Shown in pieces: positions 1-9,302 of a stretch of DNA of 64,000 nucleotides. Every line of letters begins with the position of its first letter. Position 1 is the stretch's first letter. Under the pieces are notes generated by a model. It made no database searches. It was not told where the DNA came from and saw nothing but the letters and a program-made list of their open reading frames with translations. The DNA is from Pseudoalteromonas distincta (GTDB lineage Bacteria > Pseudomonadota > Gammaproteobacteria > Enterobacterales > Alteromonadaceae). The position numbers and the translations under genes were made by a program. Location of the stretch: assembly GCF_000814675.1 (NCBI RefSeq), contig NZ_JWIG01000029.1, positions 248,001-312,000 of the forward strand, given 5' to 3'.

Positions 1-869
1 TGCCAAGTAACGCCAGCCTCCCAACTTAGACCACTAAAGCTCTCACGTTGGTTATCGTCAAAGTCTTTATTTTGGTAACCAAGTTTAAAGGTGCCAGAGG
101 TAAGTGACGTTGCTTCCCACTCCATACCAAAAAGTACTTTAGTATCGTCAGAGTTACGTGAAACACCACTAGACTCTAAAACGTCGTAGCGGTAGTCATC
201 GCGGGTTACCTCTACAAACATGCGTGTTGCAGCTTGTGTGTTGTAATACCCTTTTGCGCCAACTAACGTTTTATCGTAATCACGAAATTGTGATGTAGCT
301 CTAAAATTTTGATATTTTTTACTGTAAAAGCCAGAAACCAACTCTAATTGGGCTTTAGATGTTTTCGAACCAAATTGATAAGTACCAGTAATATCTTGCT
401 GTTGATACTTTATTAGCTCGTCAACAATATCGCCCAAGCCTTGCGTTAAACCAGCACCTCGTGGTTCATATAGCCAATCAGCCGTGCCGTTAATATCAAA
501 AACGTGTCGGCTGGTAAGCTCTTTATGTACACCTGCACCCAAATTAACTTGAGTAAAGTTATCAACAGAATTTTTATTATATAAAGAGCTACTGGTGCCA
601 ACGTTTAGTTTGTAGCTGTCTGGCCCATCGTCTATTACTGCTGCAACCCCAGGCGAAATAGTCCAAATCACACGCGACTCTTCATCGGTTGGTGTATTAA
701 AAATGTTGTCGTTAACGCTTAGGCCTGTTTGCAAAACCGGAGTAATTTCGGCACCATCTTTGGTCATAAAACTGCCCGGCGTAAATTCAGCCAATGCAGG
801 ATCTGACAACGTTGCCGACAGTAAAACTACAGCACAAGGTATAACTGATTTTTTAGTATGCATTTGCAT
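1..869 (-). CDS. Outer-membrane beta-barrel protein of the exopolysaccharide locus (3' end beyond window)
   Basis: Reading leftward from ATG at 869 gives an open frame of about 289 codons to the window edge, so the C-terminus is missing. It begins with a short signal peptide (MQMHTKKSVIPCAVVLLSAT, then cleavage near ALA-EF). The body is a run of alternating polar/aromatic strands typical of an outer-membrane beta-barrel. An AAGGGA ribosome-binding site lies about 8 nt upstream. The start overlaps the end of the glycosyl-1-phosphate transferase gene by 17 nt, which suggests translational coupling. Beta-barrels at this place in Vibrio and Alteromonadales polysaccharide loci are thought to take part in export or surface retention. 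The exact family is not certain. Confidence 0.7.
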   Translation of the reverse strand, partial: MQMHTKKSVIPCAVVLLSATLSDPALAEFTPGSFMTKDGAEITPVLQTGLSVNDNIFNTPTDEESRVIWTISPGVAAVIDDGPDSYKLNVGTSSSLYNKNSVDNFTQVNLGAGVHKELTSRHVFDINGTADWLYEPRGAGLTQGLGDIVDELIKYQQQDITGTYQFGSKTSKAQLELVSGFYSKKYQNFRATSQFRDYDKTLVGAKGYYNTQAATRMFVEVTRDDYRYDVLESSGVSRNSDDTKVLFGMEWEATSLTSGTFKLGYQNKDFDDNQRESFSGLSWEAGVTW

Positions 870-2256
870 TTTTAAATCCCTTAAAAATTGTCATCAAAAT
901 AATTTTAACATCTAACCATAAAGACCAATGCTTTATGTAATGTAAATCGTATTCAACGCGTTTTTCCATTTTATCAAGCGTATCGGTTTCGCCGCGCCAG
1001 CCATTAATTTGTGCCCAACCGGTTATACCGGGTTTAGCTTTATGCCTAAACATGTAAAACTCAACTTTTTTACGATACTCTTCGTTGTGGGCAACGGCAT
1101 GCGGGCGTGGCCCTACTATCGACATATCGCCTTTTAGCACGTTTATAAATTGCGGTAGCTCGTCAAGGCTAGTACGGCGTAAAAAACCACCTAATTTTGT
1201 AATACGGGCATCGTTTTTAGTTGCTTGAGTAACTACTGCGCTATTTTCAGTTACCGACATTGAGCGAAATTTCCATACTTTAATTTTACGCCCATCAAGC
1301 CCATATCGGTCTTGTTTAAAAATTACAGGCCCCTTAGAGGTGAACTTAACAGCAAACGCTATAGCAATAAGCATAGGGGATATAAGCAGTAAAATAATCG
1401 ACGATACTATTATGTCTTCGGTGCGTTTAATAAACTCACGAGCACCTATAAAAGGAGATTCAAAAACGCTTAGCGTGTCTACATCGCCAACGTGTTCAAC
1501 CCGGGCATGTATTAAGTTCGAAAGTAAAAAGTCAGGTATAAAATGCACGTCTACCGTGGTGTCGCCAAGTTGTAGTAATAAATCGGCTATACGCTTATCG
1601 GCTTTCATTGGGAGTGCTATATAAAGTATGTCAATTTTACCTTCGCGAGCGGCACATATGGCATTTTGAATAGTTCCGGATATTTCGTACGTTTTTACAT
1701 TATTAAATAAACGTTTTGGTTTACGATCATCAAAAAAGCCTAAAAACTTAAAACCAAGCTCATCGTTTTTTTCAATCTCGTCATACAAATAAACGGCAGA
1801 CTCTGTGGCACCTACAATTGCAACGTTACGTAAGTTCATGCCTAAACTACGGCGATTACGTTTATATAATTGCACCCCAAAGCGCCATATATACAAATAA
1901 GCTACACTAAGCAAAAACCATAAGCCTAAACCAATACGCGAAAACGACTCGGTAAACTTAAACATAAAAGATATGACGAATAGAATACTAAAGGCAACAA
2001 ATAAAGAGCCCCATGCACACAAAACCATGGTTTTAAATTTACCTGCACGCCAAGAGCGATAAGCAGAAAATATTTCGGCGCAGTATAAAAAGCTTAGTGC
2101 AACGGTTAAAACAGCCACCATATAATGGGCTGTTAGTTCAAAACTATAAAAGAGTGCTGAGCATTGAAAGGCTAAAAATAACGCGAAAATATCGAACAAA
2201 CGATAAAAATTAGCATCGGATGAGCTAGATGGCTTAAACGTCCTTGACGATTTCAT
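853..2256 (-). CDS. Undecaprenyl-phosphate glycosyl-1-phosphate transferase (priming enzyme, WcaJ/WbaP-like)
   Basis: This 467-residue membrane protein should transfer a hexose-1-phosphate from a UDP-sugar to undecaprenyl phosphate, the first step of repeat-unit assembly on the inner membrane. The N-terminal ~130 residues hold four hydrophobic segments. Next comes a Rossmann-like CoA-binding-type domain (VAIVGATESAVYLYDEI), then a re-entrant helix near residue 285. The C-terminal bacterial sugar transferase domain carries KFRSMSV, GPRPHAVAHNEEY and KPGITGWAQINGWRGETD. Length and layout match the WcaJ-type undecaprenyl-phosphate glucose phosphotransferases. Sugar specificity cannot be read from sequence; glucose is the usual default for the family. 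Confidence 0.9.
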   Translation of the reverse strand: MKSSRTFKPSSSSDANFYRLFDIFALFLAFQCSALFYSFELTAHYMVAVLTVALSFLYCAEIFSAYRSWRAGKFKTMVLCAWGSLFVAFSILFVISFMFKFTESFSRIGLGLWFLLSVAYLYIWRFGVQLYKRNRRSLGMNLRNVAIVGATESAVYLYDEIEKNDELGFKFLGFFDDRKPKRLFNNVKTYEISGTIQNAICAAREGKIDILYIALPMKADKRIADLLLQLGDTTVDVHFIPDFLLSNLIHARVEHVGDVDTLSVFESPFIGAREFIKRTEDIIVSSIILLLISPMLIAIAFAVKFTSKGPVIFKQDRYGLDGRKIKVWKFRSMSVTENSAVVTQATKNDARITKLGGFLRRTSLDELPQFINVLKGDMSIVGPRPHAVAHNEEYRKKVEFYMFRHKAKPGITGWAQINGWRGETDTLDKMEKRVEYDLHYIKHWSLWLDVKIILMTIFKGFKNANAY

Positions 2257-2460
2257 ACTTTTAGTCCCTAAGTAAAGTGCTGTGGATAAATACCCACATA
2301 GCTGTAAAATGATAACGTATTACTTATCTGTATTCAATAATGCAGTTTTTTTAAAAAGCTAAAAATAGTGTAACAGCAAGCAATAAAATTAACTCACTAT
2401 TAATAAAATAAAAACATATATAAACAAAAATAAATATTTAAGTTTTTGTTTACCCCAATG

Positions 2461-2847
2461 TTATAAAAATAAACTTTTAACGTAACTCCATATACCTAAT
2501 GAAAAACCATCAAACAGGTTGATACCTAACGCTGACTTTAATAAATAAATAAATAATAACATTATAAAAAAGCCTAATGTTACTACAGTAGCTTGGGCTA
2601 TGGCTGAGGCTTTTTTTTCGGTAGCACTTAATTGCCGCCTATTTCGACCGGCTAATAACACAAAGTAATATCTGTACTTAAATAATCTAACAACACCTCT
2701 GCAATCTACAGCATGAACTCCCCACTGCCTAGCGCCAATGGCTATTTTTAGGTGAGATAATTGCTCTTCAGTAAAGCTGTTTTGTACACCTTGGGGCATC
2801 CTATTTAATAAACTTCTTATTGCCGGGTCTTCAGATAAAGTAGGCAT
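2461..2847 (-). CDS. Small membrane protein of the polysaccharide locus, function unknown
   Basis: A 128-residue protein with a soluble N-terminal half (MPTLSEDPAIRSLLNRMP..) and two hydrophobic segments in the C-terminal half, around residues 85-105 and 108-125. The frame extends four codons further upstream to a GTG. I chose ATG at 2847 because that extension itself supplies a GTGGAG Shine-Dalgarno at the right distance. It lies between the polymerase-like gene and the priming transferase, with about 200 nt of A+T-rich DNA (2257-2460) separating it from the latter. I do not recognise a family. Similar small proteins occur in exopolysaccharide clusters of related bacteria, but that is recollection, not a search result. 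Confidence 0.6.
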   Translation of the reverse strand: MPTLSEDPAIRSLLNRMPQGVQNSFTEEQLSHLKIAIGARQWGVHAVDCRGVVRLFKYRYYFVLLAGRNRRQLSATEKKASAIAQATVVTLGFFIMLLFIYLLKSALGINLFDGFSLGIWSYVKSLFL

Positions 2848-2889
2848 TAGCCACTCCACTTTGTTAAATATTTAATTAAATACAACAAG

Positions 2890-4062
2890 TTAATCACTCA
2901 TCTTATTAGCAATAAAAGCTTTAAAAATTGGTAAGTAAAAAATCACCATAGATGGAGCACCACCAGACATAAAAAACAACATAAAAATGGAGTATAAACA
3001 AAAAGCAAAAAATATCGTTTTATCTTTTTTATTTTTCAACCCAGAACCTCGGGTAATATAAACCAAATAAGGTAAAAGTAATAAAAACAAGCCAACTGAC
3101 CCTTGCTCAATTAAAGTATCTAAAAAAACATTATGTGTATAAAGTGCAAGTCCTTGGTTTATATAATAATCACTCATATACACTTGTAGCATTTTTGGCC
3201 CTACACCAAAAATAAAATGCGTGGTAAATATATCCCAGCCATTTGTAACTAAAGATTGCCTGTGCAGATTAGATACCCACAAAGCTTGCTCTTCATCTAG
3301 GTAGAGCATTTCGAGATCTGAGTATTCAAAAAAAGTAAAACTATTTAAAAACGATAAGTCATAAAATAATGCTAATAGCAGTACAGTTAAGCTACACAAG
3401 GCTGATATTATAAATTTATTTAACGACTTTAAAGTAATAAAAATATAAAAAAAAGTAACCATATGAAATGCTAAAATCCCTTTCCGCTCTAGAGAGAGTA
3501 ATATCACTGGGTATAGAAATATCAATGGTTTTAAGTAGCTTTTATCGTCAAAGTAATAAGCGCAACTTATAAGTATTACCCCCGTTAATGCAAAGGCGTA
3601 TTTAGCATCGCCTAAAAGCTTATAGCGTGTTAAGTGCCCATGCATTAAATGATAGACTAGCGTAAAAAAACAAATAACTAATAAAGTTTTTATAAAAATC
3701 GCCCTGAACTTTTCAGGGTTTTTAACCGCACTTGTATATACCACAACTAAAGTAAAAAGAATTAGCACCCACTGTACGGTTGCAATAATAGCTTTAGTTA
3801 ATCCCACTTGAACTAGCGCATTAAAAAAACAATAAGTTACAAAAATACATATATAGTTAAAACCAACCGGGTACTTAATAGTTATTTTGTTTTTTAATAG
3901 CAGGAATAAAAAAATAGAAATAGAAAATAAGGCTAAAACATCCGAGAGCCTTATTTTTACACTACTTTTTTCTAACCTAAAATCAGTGAAATACATTGGT
4001 ATTACCATCGCGCTAATCACTAAAAGCACATATTCGAGGTTTTTAACTTTAATACTAAACAT
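2890..4062 (-). CDS. O-antigen polymerase/ligase-family membrane protein (Wzy-like)
   Basis: A 390-residue protein made almost wholly of hydrophobic segments (about ten), with one larger polar loop around residues 230-300 carrying LHRQSLVTNGWDIFTTHFIF and then YTHNVFLDTLIEQGSVGLF. The H-N-x(n)-E-x-G pattern in a periplasmic loop is characteristic of the Wzy polymerase/WaaL ligase superfamily. Next to a Wzx-type flippase and glycosyltransferases, polymerisation of the repeat unit is the likely role. The start ATG overlaps the upstream glycosyltransferase by 8 nt. The superfamily is divergent, so polymerase versus ligase rests on context. Confidence 0.75.
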   Translation of the reverse strand: MFSIKVKNLEYVLLVISAMVIPMYFTDFRLEKSSVKIRLSDVLALFSISIFLFLLLKNKITIKYPVGFNYICIFVTYCFFNALVQVGLTKAIIATVQWVLILFTLVVVYTSAVKNPEKFRAIFIKTLLVICFFTLVYHLMHGHLTRYKLLGDAKYAFALTGVILISCAYYFDDKSYLKPLIFLYPVILLSLERKGILAFHMVTFFYIFITLKSLNKFIISALCSLTVLLLALFYDLSFLNSFTFFEYSDLEMLYLDEEQALWVSNLHRQSLVTNGWDIFTTHFIFGVGPKMLQVYMSDYYINQGLALYTHNVFLDTLIEQGSVGLFLLLLPYLVYITRGSGLKNKKDKTIFFAFCLYSIFMLFFMSGGAPSMVIFYLPIFKAFIANKMSD

Positions 4063-5092
4063 TGTTTAATACACTTTTATAAATTTTGGTGTGCTCAATA
4101 GCTGTATTTTTAATTGAAAAGCTCGCTGCCTTTTTTAACGCAGCTACAGACTGCTCATTATAATAATTAGCATCATCAACCAAAACATTTATTTTATCGG
4201 CTAATGTGTGTGCATCGCCCACTTCAAATAAACCTTGCTCAACAACTACATTATTTAAACCTTTAACATTAGTGGCAAATGATGGCAACCCGGCTGCCAT
4301 TGCCTCTACTACTGCAATACCAAACCCTTCCCAGTGGGAAGATTGTATATATATATCTAGTGAGTTTAAAAAAGTGGGTATATCGTTAACTTGGCCTAAA
4401 AATTTAACTTTATTGTTTACTCCTATGCTTAAAGCGTAAACTTCATATTCTGACCTTAGTTCGCCATCGCCCGCTAAATTAAGTACAAATCGTTCATCAA
4501 GCAAGGTCATTAATTTTATTAAGGTTTTTATATCTTTTTGTGGTGCAAAACGACCAACCATGCCTATATTAATCACTTTAGCGTCAGCACTCAGAGTTTT
4601 AGCAGTTTGAGAAAATCGCTCCAAATTAACCCCATTATTTATAACATAAGCTTTTGAGCTGCTTGCTCTAATACTTTCTAAAAATTTTGTTTTAACGCCC
4701 TCTGATATACAGATAATTTTTTTAAATTTTTTATAAATAATACTTTCAAGGGTTTTTACAAAAGACAAATCTCGTCGCCTATAATGTGGGTTATGCTCTG
4801 TAACCACTGTTGGTGTATTCGTAAAATACGCAATATAGATTGACGGGTATAAATGAGTATGGACTAAATCCGCTGCATTTAAACGCTTTATAACACCTAA
4901 AAAACCTAAGTCGTTTTTATGGAATACCTCTACCCCTAAAGCCTTTAACTCATCAACGTATTCGTTTTTTCCACGAGTTAAAATAACTTCAAACTTAAAG
5001 TCATCGTTTTGTAGCGTCATTAAATCTACAAGCAAACGCTGAACACCGCCTAGACGCTGAAGATCATTAGTAATGTGCACTATTTTTTTCAT
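4055..5092 (-). CDS. Glycosyltransferase family 4 (GT-B)
   Basis: A 345-residue GT-B glycosyltransferase. The N-terminal half has the GT4 acceptor domain (VHITNDLQRLGGVQRLLVDL, then VHTHLYPSIYIAYF). The C-terminal half has the Glycos_transf_1 domain with NIGMVGRFAPQKDIKTLI and the nucleotide-sugar site SSHWEGFGIAVVEAMAAGLP. It should add one sugar to the lipid-linked repeat unit at the cytoplasmic face. The gene follows the GT2 gene with a 42-nt gap and overlaps the polymerase-like gene by 8 nt. Donor and acceptor are not predictable. Confidence 0.88.
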   Translation of the reverse strand: MKKIVHITNDLQRLGGVQRLLVDLMTLQNDDFKFEVILTRGKNEYVDELKALGVEVFHKNDLGFLGVIKRLNAADLVHTHLYPSIYIAYFTNTPTVVTEHNPHYRRRDLSFVKTLESIIYKKFKKIICISEGVKTKFLESIRASSSKAYVINNGVNLERFSQTAKTLSADAKVINIGMVGRFAPQKDIKTLIKLMTLLDERFVLNLAGDGELRSEYEVYALSIGVNNKVKFLGQVNDIPTFLNSLDIYIQSSHWEGFGIAVVEAMAAGLPSFATNVKGLNNVVVEQGLFEVGDAHTLADKINVLVDDANYYNEQSVAALKKAASFSIKNTAIEHTKIYKSVLNNV

Positions 5093-5134
5093 TTATTATC
5101 CATAATAAGCTTTAATTTTAAATACACAGTTAAA

Positions 5135-6073
5135 TTAAAAAACTCGCCCAATGAAACAGCAAAAATAAGTTAAACTAAATTTTAAACGTTCAACAATAGA
5201 ATCATTATATTTAAGGAACAAGGGTTTAAACGAATCATTTATTTTTAAGCATTGCCTATAAAATAGATGTCTGTCTGTCCTATCTTTAATTTTAGAACCT
5301 TTTAATACTGTTAGTAAAGAGAACCTAGCAACCTCAGCAGTAACAATGTTTTTATGATCGAAAAGCTCAATAGTGTCTTTAACTGAGTTAACTAAGTTGA
5401 GTAATAAATGAGAATAAGTAGAAGTGCGTATACTAGTTGTAGAACCCGCTCTTTTTCTGTAGTAAACCAAAACAGAAGATATTTTCACTGTTGTACTTGC
5501 CTTAGAAAAAGCCTGTACATTATAAAAAACATCTTCGTAAATCATACCTTCGGGGAAAGTAAGACCATCTAACATGCTTTTTCTGTATAAGCGAGTCCAA
5601 ACAAAAAAACCACTATGGAACGGGTTTAAATTTGATGACTCTAATTCTACTAATGCCAAAGAAGCACTAGCTGGCATAACAGAAGTAAACTCTTCAAAAC
5701 TAAATTCAATTATGTCATTTGTTGCCGCTGTTACATAAGATGACAGTGCGTTCCAATAATTGGAGGCAATTGCATCGTCAGAATCTATAAAGCCAATATA
5801 CTCACCTTTTGCAATGAGCAATGCGGCATTACGGGCAGCAGCTTGGCCTTTATTATTGGGTTGCTTAATTATTGTAGAATTAAATTTTATGCTTGATTTA
5901 TGCTCTAAAATAAAGCTCTCACAAAGGCTAATTGAATTTTCAGGGCAGCAGTCGTCAACAAAAATAATCTCAACTTGGTCGCTATTAGCGCCTTGCAGTA
6001 AGCTTTGCATTAAATCAGGTATAAATTCAGCTACTTTATAAACAGGGCATATAAGAGATAATTTAATTGGCAT
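5135..6073 (-). CDS. Glycosyltransferase family 2
   Basis: A 312-residue GT-A enzyme. The N-terminus has LSLICPVYKVAEFIPDLMQS and VEIIFVDDCCPENS. The donor loop GEYIGFIDSDDAIASNYW contains the DxD-type metal motif, and YEDVFYNVQAF supplies the ED motif. A short hydrophobic C-terminus ends in FCCFIGRVF. The open frame extends six codons upstream to a GTG inside the preceding gene. I chose ATG at 6073 because it aligns with GT2 starts and lies one base after the upstream stop codon (TAATATG). It probably adds one sugar during repeat-unit assembly; the linkage is unknown. Confidence 0.85.
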   Translation of the reverse strand: MPIKLSLICPVYKVAEFIPDLMQSLLQGANSDQVEIIFVDDCCPENSISLCESFILEHKSSIKFNSTIIKQPNNKGQAAARNAALLIAKGEYIGFIDSDDAIASNYWNALSSYVTAATNDIIEFSFEEFTSVMPASASLALVELESSNLNPFHSGFFVWTRLYRKSMLDGLTFPEGMIYEDVFYNVQAFSKASTTVKISSVLVYYRKRAGSTTSIRTSTYSHLLLNLVNSVKDTIELFDHKNIVTAEVARFSLLTVLKGSKIKDRTDRHLFYRQCLKINDSFKPLFLKYNDSIVERLKFSLTYFCCFIGRVF

Positions 6074-6074
6074 A

Positions 6075-7184
6075 TTAATTATTTGCACCACTTTTTATTA
6101 CACCATATTGTTTTGCGTAACTCTCTAACATTACAGGTAAGGAATACTTTTGCTTATATAGCTTGTAAGCAACATCACCATGTGACACTGTTTTAACTTT
6201 ATTATTAATGTATTTACCCATGGCAATAGCCATTGTAGATGCATCACGAATAGGAATTAAATAACCCGACTCACCCTCTATTATCAGCTCAGAACAACCA
6301 CCAACATCAGATGCAACCACCGCTTTTTTACATGCCATAGCTTCAATAATACTTCGTGGTAAGCCTTCCCAAAAGCTAGAGAGTATAAATACATCAGCTT
6401 GAGTTAGTTTTTCGGCAAAGTTGTCAACCACGCCACAAAAGTTTATTACCCCTACAGGAAAGTGAGCAAACAACTGCTTTACTTTAGCTTCGTACTGGCC
6501 ATCGCCATATATACTTAAGATAAAGGGTTTGCCTTGGCTTAATAAAGAGTTACATGCATGAGCAAGCGTAGTGTAGTCTTTTTGATCTTCAAAACGGGCT
6601 GCGGTAATAAAATTAACGGGCTTGTCGGTTAGCTCCCACGTATCGTTAAATTTACCAAGCATACCGTTTCGTATCACTAACAACTTTTTGTCGGGCACGC
6701 CTATTCGTAAATACTCATTTTTATCAAACTCGCACACACCTATAATTTTTGAAGGTAAATACGATAGCAGCTTTTCAAGTCGCTCATATTTTTTAAAGCC
6801 TTTATTTTCAGGTGTATTAACAAAAGGCACACCGTGCGGAACATAATAAGATCGCTTAAAAGTAAGCATTGCAGCTATACGCCCAAGCGCACCTATTTTA
6901 GCCGTATGCCAAGAACAAACTTGCGGATTTTCTGAAGTAATTAGCCATATTAATTTTAACAATGACCAAATATCGCTAAGTGGGCTTAAATCTCTTTTTA
7001 AATTAGTTAAAGCATGCACTTTAAAGCCAGCCGATCGTAATTTAGTTATAGCATCGCCGTTGCCACCTAATACGTATACAACCTCTGCACCTTCGTCTCT
7101 AAACTTTTCGCCAATTTGGCAAATATGTTTAAATGAACCAGATACAATAGTATCCGAACGCGTCATCCCTATTAAAACCTTCAT
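6075..7184 (-). CDS. Glycosyltransferase family 4 (GT-B)
   Basis: A 369-residue GT-B glycosyltransferase, starting MKVLIGMTRSDTIVSGSFKH. The C-terminal Glycos_transf_1 domain shows FITAARFEDQKDYTTLAHAC and the donor site SSFWEGLPRSIIEAMACKKA followed by VVASDVGGCSELI. The N-terminal half contains the VCSWHTAKIGALGRIAAML segment seen in capsule and O-antigen GT4 enzymes. The start codon directly abuts the stop of the upstream GT4 gene (TAGATG), so the two are co-transcribed and probably coupled. Specificity is unknown. Confidence 0.88.
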   Translation of the reverse strand: MKVLIGMTRSDTIVSGSFKHICQIGEKFRDEGAEVVYVLGGNGDAITKLRSAGFKVHALTNLKRDLSPLSDIWSLLKLIWLITSENPQVCSWHTAKIGALGRIAAMLTFKRSYYVPHGVPFVNTPENKGFKKYERLEKLLSYLPSKIIGVCEFDKNEYLRIGVPDKKLLVIRNGMLGKFNDTWELTDKPVNFITAARFEDQKDYTTLAHACNSLLSQGKPFILSIYGDGQYEAKVKQLFAHFPVGVINFCGVVDNFAEKLTQADVFILSSFWEGLPRSIIEAMACKKAVVASDVGGCSELIIEGESGYLIPIRDASTMAIAMGKYINNKVKTVSHGDVAYKLYKQKYSLPVMLESYAKQYGVIKSGANN

Positions 7185-8336
7185 CTATGAAGCTCCAAGT
7201 AATTTTTTATAAAGCTTTACGTATTCTTTTGCTATTACATCTACTGTAAAGTTAGATGCTATTAATTGCTCAGAAAAAGTTCGTACTTCACCACTATTTT
7301 TATAATGTAATGCAATACCATCTTCTGTACTTTTAGCAATTTCAGCCGCACTAAAACCTGTAGCAATGTAACCGTTTTTATCTGTAAATATGGCATCGCT
7401 TGCTCCACTCACAGGTGTCGACACCAATACCTTTCCAGCTAATAAAGCCTCAAGTAATGAGTTCGAAAATCCTTCAGCCTCAGAGGCATTTACAAAAATA
7501 TCAAATTGCTTAATAAAATTTACCGGATCGTCAACCTCACCATAAAATGTTATTTTGTTTTGCAGGTTATTTGCTTCAATATATTTTTTTGCTGCGGGTA
7601 ATACACTACCACTGCCTATTAAATGAAAATGCACTTGATCATGCTTTTTAGTAAGCAATGCAAATGCTTCCATTAGTACATCTACTTTTTTAATTTGCTC
7701 TAACCTACCATGATAAAAAAGATTTATTACAGAATCGTTTTTACTATCAGAAAATGAGCTATCAGCTTTAATCAAGCTTTTATCAATACTGTTTGGTATA
7801 TTAATAATATTTTTAAAGCCAAACTCTTTACAGTTTTGTGCGATAACATCCGATATTGCGACTACCGTCGGGTTAGTTTTTAATACAAAGTCAGCCATTA
7901 TTGGCCCAATAACTTTTTTAGCTTTTAATGCTTTGAAATCCATGAACTGGTTAGAGTTACCTACCTTAATTAATATTGGCTTTTTGAATATGCGCGCCAA
8001 GCAGCAACCCACAAAAGCACCAAATTTACCTTGATGACAATGTATTACATCAAAGCTTTTACTATTAAACGTACCCCAAATTAATACCCGCATTAACCAA
8101 TATACCGAAAAGGGTAACCAGCGACCAAGTAAGTCAGGCCCTATTGGCGAATATAAACGCGTTACAGGTACATCGTTCATTACCTCATTTGCATTGCCTT
8201 TTAACTTTTGGCGTGATGTTAATATATGTACACTAACTCCCTCAGTTTGAATCCCTTTAGAAACTCGCCCGCATTGTTTTTCAGCACCACCAAATACATC
8301 TGGCATATATTGACATGTCAACATTAGTATCTTCAT
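7185..8336 (-). CDS. Glycosyltransferase family 4 (GT-B)
   Basis: A 383-residue GT-B glycosyltransferase. It opens with MKILMLTCQYMPDVFGGAEK, where the glycine-rich loop GGAEKQ is typical of GT4. The C-terminal domain has LFYHGRLEQIKKVDVLMEAF and the acidic donor site VNASEAEGFSNSLLEALLAG. The gene lies 3 nt after the membrane acyltransferase gene and abuts the next GT4, within the same operon. The four glycosyltransferases plus the priming enzyme are consistent with a repeat unit of about five sugars, if each acts once. Confidence 0.88.
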   Translation of the reverse strand: MKILMLTCQYMPDVFGGAEKQCGRVSKGIQTEGVSVHILTSRQKLKGNANEVMNDVPVTRLYSPIGPDLLGRWLPFSVYWLMRVLIWGTFNSKSFDVIHCHQGKFGAFVGCCLARIFKKPILIKVGNSNQFMDFKALKAKKVIGPIMADFVLKTNPTVVAISDVIAQNCKEFGFKNIINIPNSIDKSLIKADSSFSDSKNDSVINLFYHGRLEQIKKVDVLMEAFALLTKKHDQVHFHLIGSGSVLPAAKKYIEANNLQNKITFYGEVDDPVNFIKQFDIFVNASEAEGFSNSLLEALLAGKVLVSTPVSGASDAIFTDKNGYIATGFSAAEIAKSTEDGIALHYKNSGEVRTFSEQLIASNFTVDVIAKEYVKLYKKLLGAS

Positions 8337-8339
8337 TAA

Positions 8340-9302
8340 TTATCCAACGCTCTCTAAGTTTCTCTTGTAAATCCTACTAAACGAAGTAGCAGATGCCCAC
8401 AAAATTATGGATGCAAAAATACCGAAAAAGAATAAGGTTAAATATCCATAACTAAAGGGAGATAACTTTTCTAATACTTCAAAGAAAAATCGATGAAATA
8501 AGAAAATTATAAAAGTTGCTTGAGCTACTATAGTAAGTATTTTTTTTAAAAACTTACCAATAATAATAGTTTTATAAAAAACTAATAAATACCCTGCGGA
8601 ACAAAGCCAATAAAAATTAAGGTCATATGGGCCTATTATTAATATGCATGAAAGAGCTAATATTATAAAAGCAAAGACCTTCTTTGAGAGTGACTCACTA
8701 ACTTTTGCGTAATAAAAAACCCACCCCATTACGAAAACCCATGCGTACAATTGTGGTACCTTATATTTAAGCATATCTAGCTCAAATGTATAAATACCAA
8801 TTATAGCTGAGGAAATAGTAATCATTAAAAATAATAAGGATAAACCCCACGGTTTGCTCTGAATAAATCCAAATACCAATGGTAAAATAAGATAAAGAAC
8901 TAAAAGCATCTGTAGCATCACCTGAGGATACCATATTGGAAACTTAGAGATTCTATCATTATCTATGAAATTCCTAATAAATAACAATTCATATATATTG
9001 AATTTTGATAAAATAACAAAGAAAAAAACAGTTAAAAGTAAAGAAGGTATAGCTATTTTTTTTGCAAACCCAACCAATGAGATTTTTAAGGATGAAACAT
9101 CACTTTTACTCATTATAAATTCAGCAAAGTTAAAGCCTGATATTAGTAATAAAACATTAGCTCCTCCAGCTAAAGATAAACCAAAAAAAACATCTTCAAC
9201 CGAACCATAAGCTTCATAGTACCTATCTATATAGGCATGGTTAAAAACAACAGAAATAATTGCTAAAGCTCTTATAAATAAGTTCACATCCATTGTTTTC
9301 AT
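8340..9302 (-). CDS. Membrane acyltransferase (acyltransferase-3-like)
   Basis: A 320-residue polytopic protein with about ten hydrophobic segments. The opening MDVNLFIRALAIISVVFNHA holds the conserved H near the end of the first membrane helix. An ISGFNF segment and the short overall length also fit the acyltransferase-3 superfamily, which O-acylates surface polysaccharides. The start is ATG at 9302, because AGGAGG lies at ideal spacing just before it. It overlaps the stop of the upstream adenylation-carrier gene as ATGA. That tight coupling implies that the upstream protein provides the activated acyl group. The acyltransferase assignment rests on topology and the N-terminal motif. Confidence 0.72.
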   Translation of the reverse strand: MKTMDVNLFIRALAIISVVFNHAYIDRYYEAYGSVEDVFFGLSLAGGANVLLLISGFNFAEFIMSKSDVSSLKISLVGFAKKIAIPSLLLTVFFFVILSKFNIYELLFIRNFIDNDRISKFPIWYPQVMLQMLLVLYLILPLVFGFIQSKPWGLSLLFLMITISSAIIGIYTFELDMLKYKVPQLYAWVFVMGWVFYYAKVSESLSKKVFAFIILALSCILIIGPYDLNFYWLCSAGYLLVFYKTIIIGKFLKKILTIVAQATFIIFLFHRFFFEVLEKLSPFSYGYLTLFFFGIFASIILWASATSFSRIYKRNLESVG

